From positions 8,196,720-8,260,719 of the forward strand of contig OX365950.1 in the NCBI GenBank assembly GCA_947247005.1: a DNA stretch of 64,000 bases, given 5' to 3'. Positions 1 to 11,819 of the stretch are shown piece after piece (the stretch's first letter is position 1; the number at the start of each line of letters is the position of its first letter). The stretch comes from Spisula solida (taxonomy: Eukaryota > Mollusca > Bivalvia > Venerida > Mactridae). The notes beneath the pieces are model-generated. The model ran no database searches, was not told the DNA's origin, and saw only the letters and a program-made list of their open reading frames with translations. The translations under genes and the position numbers were made by a program.

Positions 1-587
1 AAAGAATTTGATTGATTTCTGGTCCTGGAGAATGAGACTGTTGATTTATTTTGATTGCTGTAAATATTTTAATGAAAATACGATAATGAAAATAAGATTG
101 GTATTTGTGTCCTATTCTTAGTGCAACAAAAAGTAAAGTACTGTATCTAATAATACTTGTTAAAGTATAAATTCTCAGAGAGTTATGGTTTATTTTGATG
201 GCTGTAACAGATAATATAACGGTCAGTTATTGATTGTAAATCATCAACGGAATGCCAGATTACATTAATGTGTTACTTAAAATGTTAAAAGCATTTAATT
301 TCAATCTAATAACAACAAAGAAGACTTCTTCTTAATCATTAAAAAAAAAGTTGAAACTTGGAAAAGGAGTTGATATGATTTAATAGTATACTATGCCTAT
401 TTTGACACCAGGTCCCGTATTCAATATATATCTTAGCCCTGCTCTTATTTTTGTTCTTATCTTAATCTTACGGAAGGATATAATAATTGATTTTAAAATT
501 AAGTTGTATTCAAAATCAATCTAAGTGTACATCTTCCTAAGAATACCCTTACTTGTAAGATCGAGAGCGTGTTGGAATGTTTTTATT
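1..587. other. intergenic AT-rich DNA
   Basis: No open frame with protein-like composition and no repeat structure were seen. The stretch ends where the first array element begins with a hairpin. Confidence 0.6.
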
Positions 588-1634
588 AGCTCACCTGTCA
601 CAAAGTGACAGCGTGAGCTTTTGTGACCACTCTTCGTCCGTCCGTTGTCCATCCACAATTTACTTGTGTAGACACTAGTGGTCACAGTTTTAGCCTAATC
701 ATTATGAAACTTGGTCGCACTGATCATCTCAACAAAATCTAGGTCAAGTTCGATATTGGGTCATCTGGGGTTAAAAACTAGGTCACAAGGTCAAATCATA
801 GAAAAACCTTGTGTAGTCACTAGCGGTCACAATTTTGGCCTAATCTTTATGAAACTTTGTCACAACAATCATATCAACAAATCTAGGTCATGTTCGATAT
901 TGGGTCATCCAGGGTCAAAAATTAGGTCACAAGGTCAAATCATAGAAAACCTTGTGTAGTCACTAGAGGTCACTATTTTGGCCTAATCTTTATGAAACTT
1001 GGTCACAATGATCATCTCACCAAAATCTAAATCAAGTTCGATATTGGGTCATCCGGGGTCAAAAACTAGTTCACAAGGTCAAATCATAGAAAAACCTTGT
1101 GTAGTCACTAGAGGTCACAATTGTGGCCTAATCTTTATGAAACTTTGTCGCAACAATCATATCAAAAAAATGTAGGTGAAGTTCGATATTGGGTCATCCG
1201 GGGTCAAAAACTAGGTCACAAGGTCTAATCATAGAAAAACCTTATGTAGTTACTAGAGGTCACAGTTATGGCCAAATCTTTATGAAACTGGGTCACAATC
1301 ATTATCTCAACAAAATGTAGGTCAAGTTCGATATTGGGTCATCCATGTCAAAAACTAGGTCTAACGGTAAAATAATTGATCGTCACTCTTGTGATCTGAT
1401 CTTTATGAAACTTGGTCACAATGATCACCTCAACAAAATCTAGGTCAAGTTCAATATTGGGTCATACAGGGTCAAAATCTAGGTCATTAGGTCAAATCAT
1501 ACAAACCTTGTGTAGTCACTAGAGGTCGCAATTTTTACCTTATATTTATGAAACTTTGTCACAATGATCATCTCTAAAAAAATCTTGGTCAAGTTCGACA
1601 AGTGAGCGACCTAGGGCCTTTTGGTCCTCTTGTT
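588..1634 (+). repeat. hairpin-headed ~145 bp tandem array, family A, copy 1
   Basis: It opens with a near-perfect hairpin (AGCTCACCTGTCAC, AAA loop, GTGACAGCGTGAGCT) and then a GTCCGTCCGTTGTCC stretch. Units follow with the phase marker GTGTA(G) at 666, 811, 954, 1099 and 1244, a spacing of 143-145 bp. Later units (about 1380-1600) are more diverged. It ends with GTGAGCGACC and a tail GGTCCTCTTGTT, so both ends carry the inverted core GCTCAC/GTGAGC. Units contain repeated AGGTCA words, including AGGTCACAAGGTCA at 780-793 and 924-937. A full second copy lies at 18296-19525 and a short one at 60151-60457. No protein is encoded. It is probably a non-autonomous mobile element; the mechanism is unknown. 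Confidence 0.8.
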
Positions 1635-3369
1635 AAAGTCCTCTAGTGTTTGTTGTTATAAAATAGGCCAAGTTTGAATTGGTGGTTGGTTTTAGCAACT
1701 GATGAAATAGCGAGCTTGATGTTCTTGTTCAATATTTTTTACCGCTGATGCTTTATTATGTTACTGATTATTTCTGTATTTGTTAGTGCTTATAACTCTG
1801 TGTTGTGTCTTGGCAATAAATGCTGTAACTGGCATGTTGGTTAAGTTTTAATCTTTCTCATACACCATCAAAGCTATTGCATTGAAACTTGTTCATCATC
1901 AATATCCATGCACACCCATAACACCGTCTATTTATGCAAACCGATAACTCTGTCATACTGTTTGTAAGAATTATCCCCTTATTGACTTAAATAATGTCTT
2001 GGTTAAGGTTTGTGTTTAGGTAAACACTTCCTTCCATAATCTTGAAGAGATTGCTTTTAATCTAGCAACACCCTTTCACATAAATACCTTACTCTGTTAA
2101 GCAAGACTCATAACTCTGTCCTACTTTATTTGAGGGTTTCGGGCCTTTCTTACAGTGACAAATACCATATTAGCATATACACATGCAAGACCGTTCTCTT
2201 TTTTCTGAGTTATGCTGAAAAGATGATGAAAAATCGGTCAGGGATGGCAGCTGCGGCCAGCACTCACCAGAAACTGTCGAGCACTAAAAACAGAAATAAC
2301 ACAGACCACAATCACACAATTAATTGCACAACACAAACATGAACCAGAGGATGAAACATTCTGCAAGTCCTTGTTTCAGTTGTCAAAGGTTGTTAAATGC
2401 ATTCCCATGAATATAATATTGTACATCTCTATATGCACATAATTGTGGTGCTTTGTAACTCTGTGGTGTAAGTGGTATTCTTTTAGTGGCTTTGTATTTT
2501 GTATAATATTATATTCTACTGCAGTATGATGAGTTCCCTATGAATCTACATTTAGGATGAAATTATGCACTCGCAATATACGTATAATGTTTGAAAACAT
2601 TTTTCAGTTAACTTGTAGATGCGATACAGATTGAGGCCTAAGTAGGAAAAGTTGTGTGAATAAAGCATGTGTTTGCAGTCTTCATTGTGTCATTCTGTTA
2701 AATATTGATCATACTCTGTTCTGGACCCTACAGTTGGTTGTCACATAGAAGAGACACACCAACTATTCTATGTATGGATTTAATTCTTAGGTATAGTATT
2801 TGTTTACGTGACGTCTATTTAAATATTTGTTGATTTAATTTATAATGTTTTTGAGTATAAATGATAGTCATAATCTACCTATATTGGTAAGGCAGTTTGA
2901 CCGTGTATTGTATTGTATATATTTTGAAGTTACTTTCAAATTAGTTCAATTTAATTGCAATTCATGAAGGAGTTCTCCTATATTTGTCATTCTATCAATA
3001 CCGGTATTATGCTAGTAAAGGCGTTCCTTAAAACACTTAGTTATACACATGGACATCAATTTTCAGGTAATAAAGTTTTCAATAAGAATGAAGAAATGAT
3101 ACTAAAGTCGTGATGTAGTATTGGCATTGTAAGTAGACTAGTTATACAGTATTTTAGGTGTAAATGAATTAGTTCATCAGATTCGTCGTATGTCGTGGTA
3201 CAATTAGTTATCGGTTGTTAGTTGGTTGTTATTTACTCCATTAAATGTCATCAAACCTGGGGGGACAGTAGTTTCTTAAACATTGACTAAAGGTGCAATC
3301 GCGCATAATACATTTTAATCATGATCTTTTAAATCAATATGCAGTACACACATATTGATAGATAGTAGT
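1635..3369. other. intergenic DNA with diverged repeat remnants
   Basis: About 1790-2120 holds recurring TAACTCTG words and text resembling another diverged array family. The rest shows no recognisable gene or ordered repeat. Confidence 0.4.
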
Positions 3370-3810
3370 ATGGGCATGTTCGTAGCGTCTGTTCCGCACA
3401 CTGTGCGGGATGTTCTACTCCGAACAACTTACGAACAAAACGGAACTGTCCTGCACAGTGTGCCGAATGTTCTACTCCAAACACCTTACGTACAATACGG
3501 AACAGAAAGTAAAATGTTTAAGACGACCAAAGTTGTAGTTGCAGTCGTAATATTGGAGAAAAAATATGCATAACGATATATTTGAATGTGACTGTTTGCC
3601 CGCAATGCCCCATAATTGGAAAATAAATTTATTATATTCTATTTTATGACACATGCAACCATTGTTCTTGCTGTAATCACGTGACTGTTCTGGCTGAACA
3701 ACCTCTGTGGCGGGAACAGAAAGAACATGTTCCGAACAGTGTTTCGGTTTGTTCGTAAGTGTGTTCCACTGTCCGGAATGTGCGGAACAGCATTCCGAAC
3801 AGGCCCTATG
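3370..3810. repeat. degenerate inverted repeat rich in GTTCCG
   Basis: The left part (about 3386-3510) contains TGTTCCGCACACTGTGC and CTTACGAACAAAACGGAAC. The right part (about 3695-3806) carries the opposite strand of related text (GTTCCGAACAGTG, TTTGTTCGTAAGTGTGTTCC, TGTGCGGAACAGCATTCC). The arms are imperfect, separated by about 190 bp, and themselves contain short internal repeats. This fits an old foldback-type element. Short open frames here on both strands follow from the repeat and have no recognisable domain. Confidence 0.5.
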
Positions 3811-3960
3811 TGTCATTGTCCATGTTATCTATGAATGTTTACCTCATTTTCTACTTATAAATGGCATTATATGATACAAGAGATATTACATCACTAGTGT
3901 GATTTCAAATAATGAATTAAATAAACACCCACAGAATGATGAAGAAAAGGTGCATGTTTA

Positions 3961-3969
3961 CATTTTCAG
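3961..3969 (+). promoter_or_regulatory. putative 3' splice acceptor upstream of the broken TRIM-like copy
   Basis: The text TTTACATTTTCAG followed by TGATA recurs at 11704-11716 upstream of the intact paralogue. It looks like the acceptor of an intron in the 5' leader and shows that the duplication was genomic rather than from spliced RNA. Confidence 0.6.
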
Positions 3970-4094
3970 TGATACAGTTTTGGAGTGAACAATTTAGTGC
4001 CCATTCACCATTGTTGTCCAGATAAGGTGGCTGGTATCGAATGTAATAACCAAGCTGACTGTCTTTTGAAACATGAAAAACACACCAGGCAATT

Positions 4095-6538
4095 ATGGAA
4101 CTAAACGAAGATGAAAGTTTCTTGACCGTAACTGGTGATGAAGAAATATAAACAATAATATTGTAACAAATGGTGAAAATGATAATTTGAAAAATGGAAA
4201 TGAGAACGAAGTAAATTCGTGTCACTCAACAAACAAAAAAGAGAGCAGTAGTGGAGGGAGTTATTCAGAAAACAGTGAAAATCATGGAATTCCTGTGCTT
4301 GAGGATGCTCCGAGAATTTCTACTAGATTAGATGTAAAGGACAGAGATGATTGCCATCTGGCTACATCAACTGGCACTCATGTTGAAACCAATTTTAAAA
4401 TGACTACTGAAAAATGTTCTACCATAAATACTAATGTTTGTAAAAATAACAACAGAGATGACAAATGCAATATAAAACCTAACGTGATCAGGTTCTGTGA
4501 CATTTGTAGCTCTGATAAGTTTGAGATTTGTGCAATTTCATTCTGTACAACATGTATTGAGTATCTTTGTAAAAATTGTAACAGATGTCATAGCAAATGC
4601 AAAGCAACCAAAGATCATGAAGTTATTCTGGATACAATTCCTGATGATATTTCTGTATTTAAATGGATGGCAAAGCTTATGTCTTGCCCTCAACATCCGG
4701 AGTTAAAAGTCACTTACATCTGTCATGACCACACTATTAACGTATGTTTAATTTGCTTGGTCGAATCACATAGAACATGTAATAACATACAGACATTGAA
4801 GGATATGTCTAAAACTACACGTGTAAAACATACAGTCAAAGATATAACTGCAAATATTGATGACCACTTACAGTTAGTTACTACACATATGGGACGGTAT
4901 AAAAAGAACATTGCAGATATTGTTACTGAGAGAGACGACGTTCTACATACCATAGCTGAACAGGCTAATAGTTCAATAGAAGCTGTATTAGGTTTGAAGA
5001 CGAGAGCATAGCAAGAAGTAAGTCGAATTGCTAAGACAGAGATAGAATGTCTTCAGGAGGAGATCAACGTCTGTACATATCTTGAAGAGAACATGGTTAT
5101 AGAGAGAATGGTTGCTGAATTCCTTGCTGAAAGAGACATCGGTGTAAGCGCTGACATTCTTCGATATGTTGTTTGGCGTGACGTATGTCAAAATAAGGAA
5201 GCTCTTTCTAAACTAACAACCCAGTCAAAACGTCTTCATTTTATTAAAAATCAAAATGCAATTATAGACGAATCTTTTGGTAATGTTACAGTGTTCAGTA
5301 TAGCTGATGATGCTTTGGAACCACAGGTCTCTTTGTCAGAACAATTTGACGACATTGATTTAGTAACTGATGCTGATACAAAGTTTGATGTTCTAGATCA
5401 TCATTTACTACCAACTATGATGTCTAAATGTGGATCCAATGAGAACAGTGACACTTCCAGTTCTTCATTCATACCACAGACTGCTGTCAGTAATTCGCGT
5501 CCTCCTAAATCAGTTTGGCCAGTGTTTCCAACTGCAGATGGTCATCACAGTAGTATTAAGAAAACAGCGCTTGACTTAGCCAGGCCTTTGTCAATGATAA
5601 GTTCAACTCAGAGTTTACCCGAATTAACTAAATTGGAACCATTGTTTGAAAAGAATTTTGTTTCAGAAACGAGCAAACATTCAATAAGACTTAACGATGA
5701 CTCGTCTAAATGCAGTATTACAAAATGCATCATACTAAAGAATGGTTCAGTTGCTCTTGTTGATTCTGCTAACAAGAAGTTGAAGATATTTAGTAACACA
5801 TTCAAGACTTGCTATTATATGAATCTTGGAGGAATCGTTGAGGATATTTGTCATCCAAAAGGTCAAGAAGTAGCTATCCTGTACAATGGATTGCATAAGA
5901 TTGTGGTCATCGATTTGAAGAATAGTTCTACAGAAACTGTAAGAAAAATAACAGTGCCTCGTAATCAGCATTTCAGATGCATTGTTGCGGATAAAGCAAA
6001 CCAAATATTTGCTTTGTTATACTATACACAAGTTTGTGAAGGCAAAAACCCGAGGTTCTGCAATCACATACAAATGCGTAGTTACTCCGGTGAAGTGTTG
6101 TGTGATGCATTATTGGACACTTTGATTGGTATTGAAATAGAAGTTCCGTTAAATTCGATGACCTGTGGAATGTGTTACTCATGGAAAGGGCTTATTCTTA
6201 TCGGTAATGTGTTTGGGATTAGATCTATACCTGTTGAATCTCGAAAACAGAAGTTGGTCCTTTCTAAGTCAAGAATTCTTTATGCAAATGAAGGGGAGTG
6301 CATGCAGGATATGACCAATCACACGTGTGACATCCATGAAAATATCTACATGTGTTCATTTAACTCTGGTGGTGTTATACTTCAATACAATAGTTCGAGA
6401 AATCTTCGACCTACGACAGTGGTCTCCGGTATCCTCAGACCGATGTCTATAGAGTTCCTTCACACTAGGACATTGATTGTTGGTTGCCAAAATGATGATT
6501 TTGTTCACAAGTACAACTTAAATAACAGTGTCAAGTAG
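4095..6538 (+). pseudogene. TRIM-like double B-box / coiled-coil / propeller-like protein, disrupted tandem copy
   Basis: This is the upstream paralogue of the intact gene at 11820-14279. A short N-terminal piece from ATG 4095 (MELNEDESFL) matches the paralogue start MEFNVDDTFL. It runs into a stop at 4149-4151 because about 30 codons present in the paralogue have been lost with a change of frame. The main frame resumes at about 4145, carries both B-boxes (C-x2-C clusters, then the CPQH box), meets TAG at 5009-5011 where the paralogue has GAA, and continues in the same frame through coiled coil and C-terminal domain to 6538. One deletion and one stop suggest a young pseudogene, since the rest of 2.3 kb is open. 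Alternatives: a short protein from ATG 4400 to the TAG with B-boxes only, or readthrough of TAG followed by CAA. The family's role is protein scaffolding or ubiquitin signalling, but no RING is present. Confidence 0.75.
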
Positions 6539-6773
6539 TACATGTACAGTATATTGTTACAGACAGGTCAGTTCGGTATGTTACAATTCTGAGTACTGAT
6601 CATAATGTTTAATATTTAAAACTATTGTTTATCAGGTTTAGATTTCCGTAAATGCTTTGATTAAACAACTTACTCTGACAAAAGTACACATTTGCCCTTT
6701 TATGCCATTTTAAATAATTGCTCTAAGATACAAGTACACATTTTGCCTATTTTAATTAACTTTCTCTTATATA
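6539..6773. other. 3' flank of the TRIM-like copy
   Basis: AT-rich spacer between the end of the coding frame and the left terminus of the Tc1/mariner element. No clear polyadenylation signal is seen before the insertion. Confidence 0.4.
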
Positions 6774-7582
6774 CTTAAACGCAAAAGAAACTGTGCATGG
6801 GGTTTTAACATATTTTTTCAGACATTCGTAAAAGAAAGTAAATAGTGTTTGGTGTCAAAGTTTAGCTCATTCAATTGCCAATAAAACAGAACACATTTTT
6901 TAAATGCCGCTGTGAAAAGATTGTTTAAGCGTGGTAGGGGTCAAAATAAAATATGCATAAATTGTGATATCGGTGTTTTTGTGAATAAAGTTAAGTTGTA
7001 GAATTCTCTAAACGGTTTAATTGTGATAATTTCATAAATATCAGATATGGTCTCCATTTTGACGTATAATCTGTACGATACGACGTTTCATGGAATTGAC
7101 GTCACGTTGTACGACGTGCGGATGAATTGCATTCCATTCGACCTGAAGAGCATTCTGCAGCTCCTGCAAATTGTTTACATCATGTCGTGATCTTACTTTT
7201 CTACCGAGAAGACCCATGCACAATAGAGGTATCTCTAATGAGCATCATCGACGCCTCAATTCGCTGACGTTTCGAAAATCTTGGCATAGCAAGTTCTGAT
7301 TTTACAGAGATTGTTTTGTGTTTTCCTTACTCCTTAGAGTTGCGAAAAATGAATTAGAGGTTATTTGACCGACTTCACCATTATCAAACCTTTGCACGCG
7401 CAAATCATGCAAGTATCCTTTATTGTGATGTTACGTAACATTTAATCCGAAACGGGCTACTTGTGTCCATTGTTTGATATAGTGTCGCACGTGCTTTAAA
7501 TGGTTCAAAAATGAAATGCCTTCTACAAATATTGCCATGATTATCCCAATTTGAAACATGCACAGTTTCTTTTGCGTTTGAG
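6774..7582 (-). mobile_element. Tc1/mariner-type transposon, internally deleted, TIRs intact
   Basis: The 26 bp terminal inverted repeats, 6774-6799 and 7557-7582, differ at one position (core AAACGCAAAAGAAACTGTG) and are flanked by TA on both sides (6772-6773 and 7583-7584), the target duplication of this superfamily. On the minus strand a start-like peptide beginning MPRFSKRQRIEA (about 7290 downward) resembles the N-terminus of Tc1-like transposases. It is followed almost directly by the family's C-terminal region at 7041-7223, so most of the catalytic domain is missing. At 809 bp it is about half an autonomous element and would have needed a transposase in trans. Confidence 0.88.
7041..7223 (-). 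pseudogene. Tc1-like transposase, C-terminal fragment
   Basis: The 60-residue frame contains LGRKVRSR, NLQELQNALQVEWNAI and VNSMKRRIVQ, the ordered C-terminal motifs of Tc1-like transposases that normally follow the catalytic SPDLNPIEHVWD segment. The catalytic aspartates and that segment are absent. It lies inside the TIR-bounded element 6774-7582 and cannot encode an active enzyme. Confidence 0.85.
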
Positions 7583-7619
7583 TACATGTATATATTAACG
7601 ATGCTAATGCAATTGTTCA

Positions 7620-8600
7620 CTTATTATACCCGCAGATACATAGTATATGGGGGCTATATTGGAGTCATGCTTGAGGTTGGTCTGTTGGTCGGTCCGTCCG
7701 TCGGTTGGTCCGTATAAAATTGATCCGCGCTATTTCTCCGCAACCGTTGGTCGTATTTCATTGAAACTTTGCATGACTGATCGGTACCAAGTCTAGTTGT
7801 GCATATCGTTGGTGGATGTTGGTCGGAATAATTTTAAGGGAGTTATGGCCCTTTATTTTTTTATACTTATAAATTTTGTCCGGGGTATTTCTCTGCGACC
7901 GTTGGTCGTATTTCATTGAAACTTTGCATGCTTGATCAGTACCAAGTCTTGTTGTGCATATCGTCGGCAGACGTCGGTCGGATTAATTTTAAGGGAGTTA
8001 TGGCCCTTTATTTTTTATACTTATAAATTTTGTCCGTGCTATTTCTCTGCAACCGTTTGTCATATTTTTTATTGAAACTTTGCATGAGTGATCAGTGCCA
8101 AGCCTAATTGTACATATTGTTGGCAGACGTCCATCGAATTAAGTTTAAGGGAGTTATGGCCCTATATTTTTTACACTTATAAATTCTGTCCGGGCTATTT
8201 CTCTGTAACCATTGATCGTATTTCATCGAAACTTTGCATAGCTCATCAGTACAATTTCTAGTTGTGCATATCAACGGCACACATTGGTCGGATAAATTTT
8301 AAGGTAGTTATGACCCTTTGTTTTTTACACTTATAAATTTTGTCTGCGCTATTTCTATGTACCCATTGGTCGGATTTAAATTTAACTTTGTATGGATGAT
8401 CAGTACCAAGTCTAGTTGTGCATATGGTCGACACACGTTGGTCTTATCATTTTAAGGGAGTTATAGCCCTTTGTAGTTGTTTTACACTTATAAATTTTGT
8501 CTGTGCTATTTCTCAGCAACCAATGGTAGGATTTCAATGAAATTTTGCATGACCGATCAGTACCGAGTCTAGTTGTGCATATTTGTGTCAAGCAGTTGCT
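7620..8600 (+). repeat. ~155 bp tandem array, family B
   Basis: The head contains TTATACCCGCAG and a GTCGGTCCGTCCGTCGG run. The unit marker GGGAGTTATGGCCCT or a variant recurs at 7838, 7993, 8149, 8303 and 8456, a spacing of 153-156 bp. Each unit also has a TATTTCATTGAAACTTTGCA word. Units diverge toward the right end. Its layout is the same as family A but its sequence is unrelated. Confidence 0.8.
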
Positions 8601-8850
8601 GGGGGTATTCATCACATTCAGCGATATTTCTTGTTTATTAGTATTCATTAGTCAACAGTTGCATGTAAGTCACATAACTCCAGGATGATTATGTATGGAG
8701 TTAGGACCATTTGCAACTAAGAATGTTCATTGAAATTTTTAATAATGTCCATTATGTTGTTTGCTTTAAAATAATGCTATTGCAATGAAACTTGACACAC
8801 TTATCAACTGTCATTAATCAACATTATTAGTCAAGCAAAATGATTTTATC
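8601..8850. other. spacer between array elements
   Basis: It contains a diverged half-unit (ATTGCAATGAAACTTGACAC) but no gene. Confidence 0.4.
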
Positions 8851-9390
8851 GAGCCCGCTTGCGGTGAGCGAGTCTTAGTCGCTGCTTTTGGTGTATGTGC
8901 GTGTGTGAGTGTGTGCGTCCGATTTTGTCCAGACCATAATTTTATTATACGTTGACAAATCTTGCTTATTTTTGGCATGTATGTTCACCTCCATGAGTCA
9001 AAACCCCTATGTTCGTATCTGAAAGGTCAAGATCAAGATCATAGTTGGAGGTCAAAGGTTAAATCAAGTTTGTCCGGACCATAACTTTGTTATACATTGT
9101 CCAGTCTTGCTTATATTTGGCATGAATGTTCATCTCCACGAGGCGGAGTGTTATGCCCAAACCCAGGTTCCTACATGTATCTTATAGGTCAAGGTCACTG
9201 TTGGAAGTCAAAGGTCAAATTTAAGCTTGTCCTGACCATAACTTTGTCATACGTTGACCAATCTTTCTTATATTTGGCATGAATGTTAACCTCAATGAGA
9301 CAGAGTGTTATGCCTATCCCCAGGTTCCTATCTCAAAGGTGAAGGTCACAGTTGGAGGTCAAATTGAAGCTTGTCTGGACCATAACTAGT
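8851..9390 (+). repeat. ~145-157 bp tandem array, family C
   Basis: It begins with a short imperfect hairpin (CCCGCTTGCGGTGAGCG) and a GTGTGTGAGTGTGTGCGTCC run. The marker GACCATAA recurs at 8932, 9077, 9234 and 9378. Each unit has GGTCAAGGTCACAGTTGGA- and GAGGTCAAAGGT-like words, rich in AGGTCA half-sites. No coding capacity. Confidence 0.78.
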
Positions 9391-9411
9391 ATATAATATA
9401 TAGTCACTTCT

Positions 9412-9690
9412 TAAAACAACAGAATCGCACATCAATAGCATGTATGTCCACCGTTTGCCCTGACGATAGCCTGACATCCTCTGAGGCATTGAATTGATAA
9501 TGATGTGTACCAATTGCTGCGGGAGTGCAATCCATTCTAGTAAAGGGTTCGCTACGAGTTCCTGTACTTTCTTGTGTTGCCCTCGTGCTGCTCGGATGCG
9601 TGATCCCAGACGTATTATATCGGATTTAGGTCCGGGCTATAAGGCGGCCATTCAATCGTGCAACCTAAATAGAAAATTGCATCAAAATCA
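9412..9690 (-). pseudogene. Tc1-like transposase remnant (catalytic tail)
   Basis: Minus-strand translation gives EWPPYSPDLNPI, a stop in place of the usual glutamate, then VWD, the conserved third catalytic segment of Tc1/mariner DDE transposases. After a one-base frame change it continues as ARGQHKKVQELVANPLLEWI, ALPQQLVHIIINSMPQRMSG and so on, the family's C-terminus. At least one stop and one frameshift make it dead. TIRs for this fragment were not found. The C-terminal half is a different lineage from the element at 6774-7582. Confidence 0.85.
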
Positions 9691-10925
9691 AATTCCATGT
9701 GAATGTTCTCGTATCTTACAAATAAATGATTGATCGAAACTCGTGAATTTTGTTTAATTGTAGTAGTAATTCCGATGACAAATGCCTATCGAAAGTTACT
9801 TCCATGCTCAACCTCAAATTGCTCCATACAAATTAATGGACAGCTGTATTTCATGAATTCAATGCAAATATCATAATAATAAGTGTGTGCATGTGTTAAG
9901 AACCCCAAAACAGCCAATTAATGGACACAATCTTATCCGTCTTATTGGCATGCCAGTTTCAAGCATTCCTATCCCACTCGCGCACTCATCAAGCTTCATT
10001 TGATACGAAATAATTTTATGGCTTTATGTTTAGGGCTCGAATGTTAATCGTGTGTGAAATGATTTAAACACATTTACACATATTTGAGATGTGTGCACGA
10101 GAAAAATGTGATTTTGTCATTTTCGTCACGCATCAATGGTTTTCACGTATATCTTGGTTTTTCTACTTCCGTATTCAAGACAATCACCAACATATGATAT
10201 CTTAACAGTTTTATTGAGTTTAGATGTTTATGTTCCTGATTTATTCTAGTTCTAAAATTATGTACTTAGAACATTCGTCGAGTGTATATATACTTATAAA
10301 AAAAGTTTAGCAAGTTGGACTATTTCATTTGTTTTTGTGAAGTTGCATGATATTTAACAGAAGGAAAGTTTTTCAATCTTAAGATCATTTCATTCCTTTT
10401 GAAATTCAACCATTTAAGTGAAGGAAATTTTCATCCTGACGGAAATTCGTCACTTGTAAGGAGATAGGGGTAAATAAGAAAAATCACAAGAAAGGTGATG
10501 TCGATTATGCCCTCCTTAAGGAGTCATTACAGTCGGACATGTTTGTCTCTTGCTGTTACGAAGCTTGAAAACAACGGTTAGGGGAATGTTATACCATTTT
10601 TGTTCAATGTTTGCTTAAGGTCATGTACCTTGAATATCATTCTGTTCCTAATCTCCTCTACTCTCGAGAAGGACCAACATTTGTTAAATCAGCAAACATT
10701 CTAGTGTGTTTGTTTAATCGATACGGAGATGGTAATTTGATTGCATACAAGTTGTTATGCGATAAAAATTGCCTAGGCAAGTCGGTCGATTTTATAACAA
10801 ACACTAGTGGTGTCGTTTGCGTGCCTGACATGAACAGCTAGCTGGTGACTTCACATGAATATGTTACCTGTTGACGTCACTGCAATCTAACGCTCTTCTA
10901 AATCTTGTGACGTAGTTATTGTTAG
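9691..10925. other. intergenic DNA, no gene recognised
   Basis: An open frame at about 10611-10841 (76 codons, non-ATG start) has no recognisable domain and is not called. No ordered repeat was seen. Confidence 0.4.
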
Positions 10926-11131
10926 TCTGTCTGTACACGACCCACCTCTGACATCTCCTGTTAGCGAATATTTAGTCTTTAGGCAACTAATGATCAATTA
11001 ATTGTCATTACAAGAGGCAACAGGCAAAGCAATACATTGTAATGACAATTAATTGATCATTAGTTGCCTAAAGACTAGCTATTCGCTAACAGGAGATGTC
11101 AGAGGTGGATCGACACTCGTGTACAGACAGA
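10926..11131. repeat. long near-perfect hairpin (foldback/MITE)
   Basis: The left arm 10926-11013 and right arm 11037-11131 are reverse complements over about 88 bp. They differ by a 7 bp indel (near 10941) and a few substitutions, with a 23 bp loop. The tips read TCTGTCTGTACACGA and its complement. High arm identity means recent formation or conversion. Flanking duplications were not resolved. No protein. Confidence 0.85.
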
Positions 11132-11703
11132 TATTTCAAATTAGGCGCCCGAAAAAAATGTGCGTTTATTTTGTCCCTGAGTGTACTTTTGACTTCTTTT
11201 GTTTCACGCATTTTGTCTCATTTGTGTTCAAATAATTTGCAGATATACGTAAAGTTTGTTTGTTGACTTTGATGTAAGATCAAATTTTATTACACTGAAT
11301 GGTCGTGAAAATATAATTTTTTCCGTTCACGTGGGGTTTACAATGTTTTTGAAGAAATAGATCCACTGTAACTATTGAGTATTACATGTAGTACTTAATA
11401 AATTTATTCAGATTATGTTATTATTTCATAAATTATTCACGCTCTGAAAGTGTCTTGTTTAGAAGATTAGATGAGATTTATAAATTGTCCCGATAAATGA
11501 TATGTTGAACCTTGTACGGCCGTTTAACATATAATTTATCAAAACTAGTACACACTTTTTGTTATCTAAAGTTCACAGCGATAAGCGTATGGGCATGTTG
11601 ATTTCAAGCTTAAACGTTTTTATATACTCATTCGGATCAATATTACGATATGTGTCGAATGCGGTTTAAGACTGTCTTGTGTGTGTTATAACATACCTAC
11701 GTA
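11132..11703. other. intergenic / 5' flank of the TRIM-like gene
   Basis: AT-rich, without recognisable exon or repeat. The promoter and first leader exon of the downstream gene probably lie here or further upstream but could not be placed. Confidence 0.35.
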
Positions 11704-11716
11704 TTTACATTTTCAG
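11704..11716 (+). promoter_or_regulatory. putative 3' splice acceptor of a 5'-UTR intron
   Basis: TTTACATTTTCAG followed by TGATAA matches the same acceptor upstream of the broken paralogue (3957-3969). The conserved junction lies about 100 bp before the start codon. Confidence 0.6.
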
Positions 11717-11819
11717 TGATAACTTATGGATTTATGATCAGCGAAGTTTCCAGTTTTCTATTTGTCCAGGAAAGCTGCCTGCGTGAATGTTTGGATGGTG
11801 TACAAGTAAACTTTTAAAG

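Noticed and set aside
588..1634. CRISPR-like array
   Set aside because: Units of ~145 bp without repeat-spacer structure, in a eukaryotic genome.
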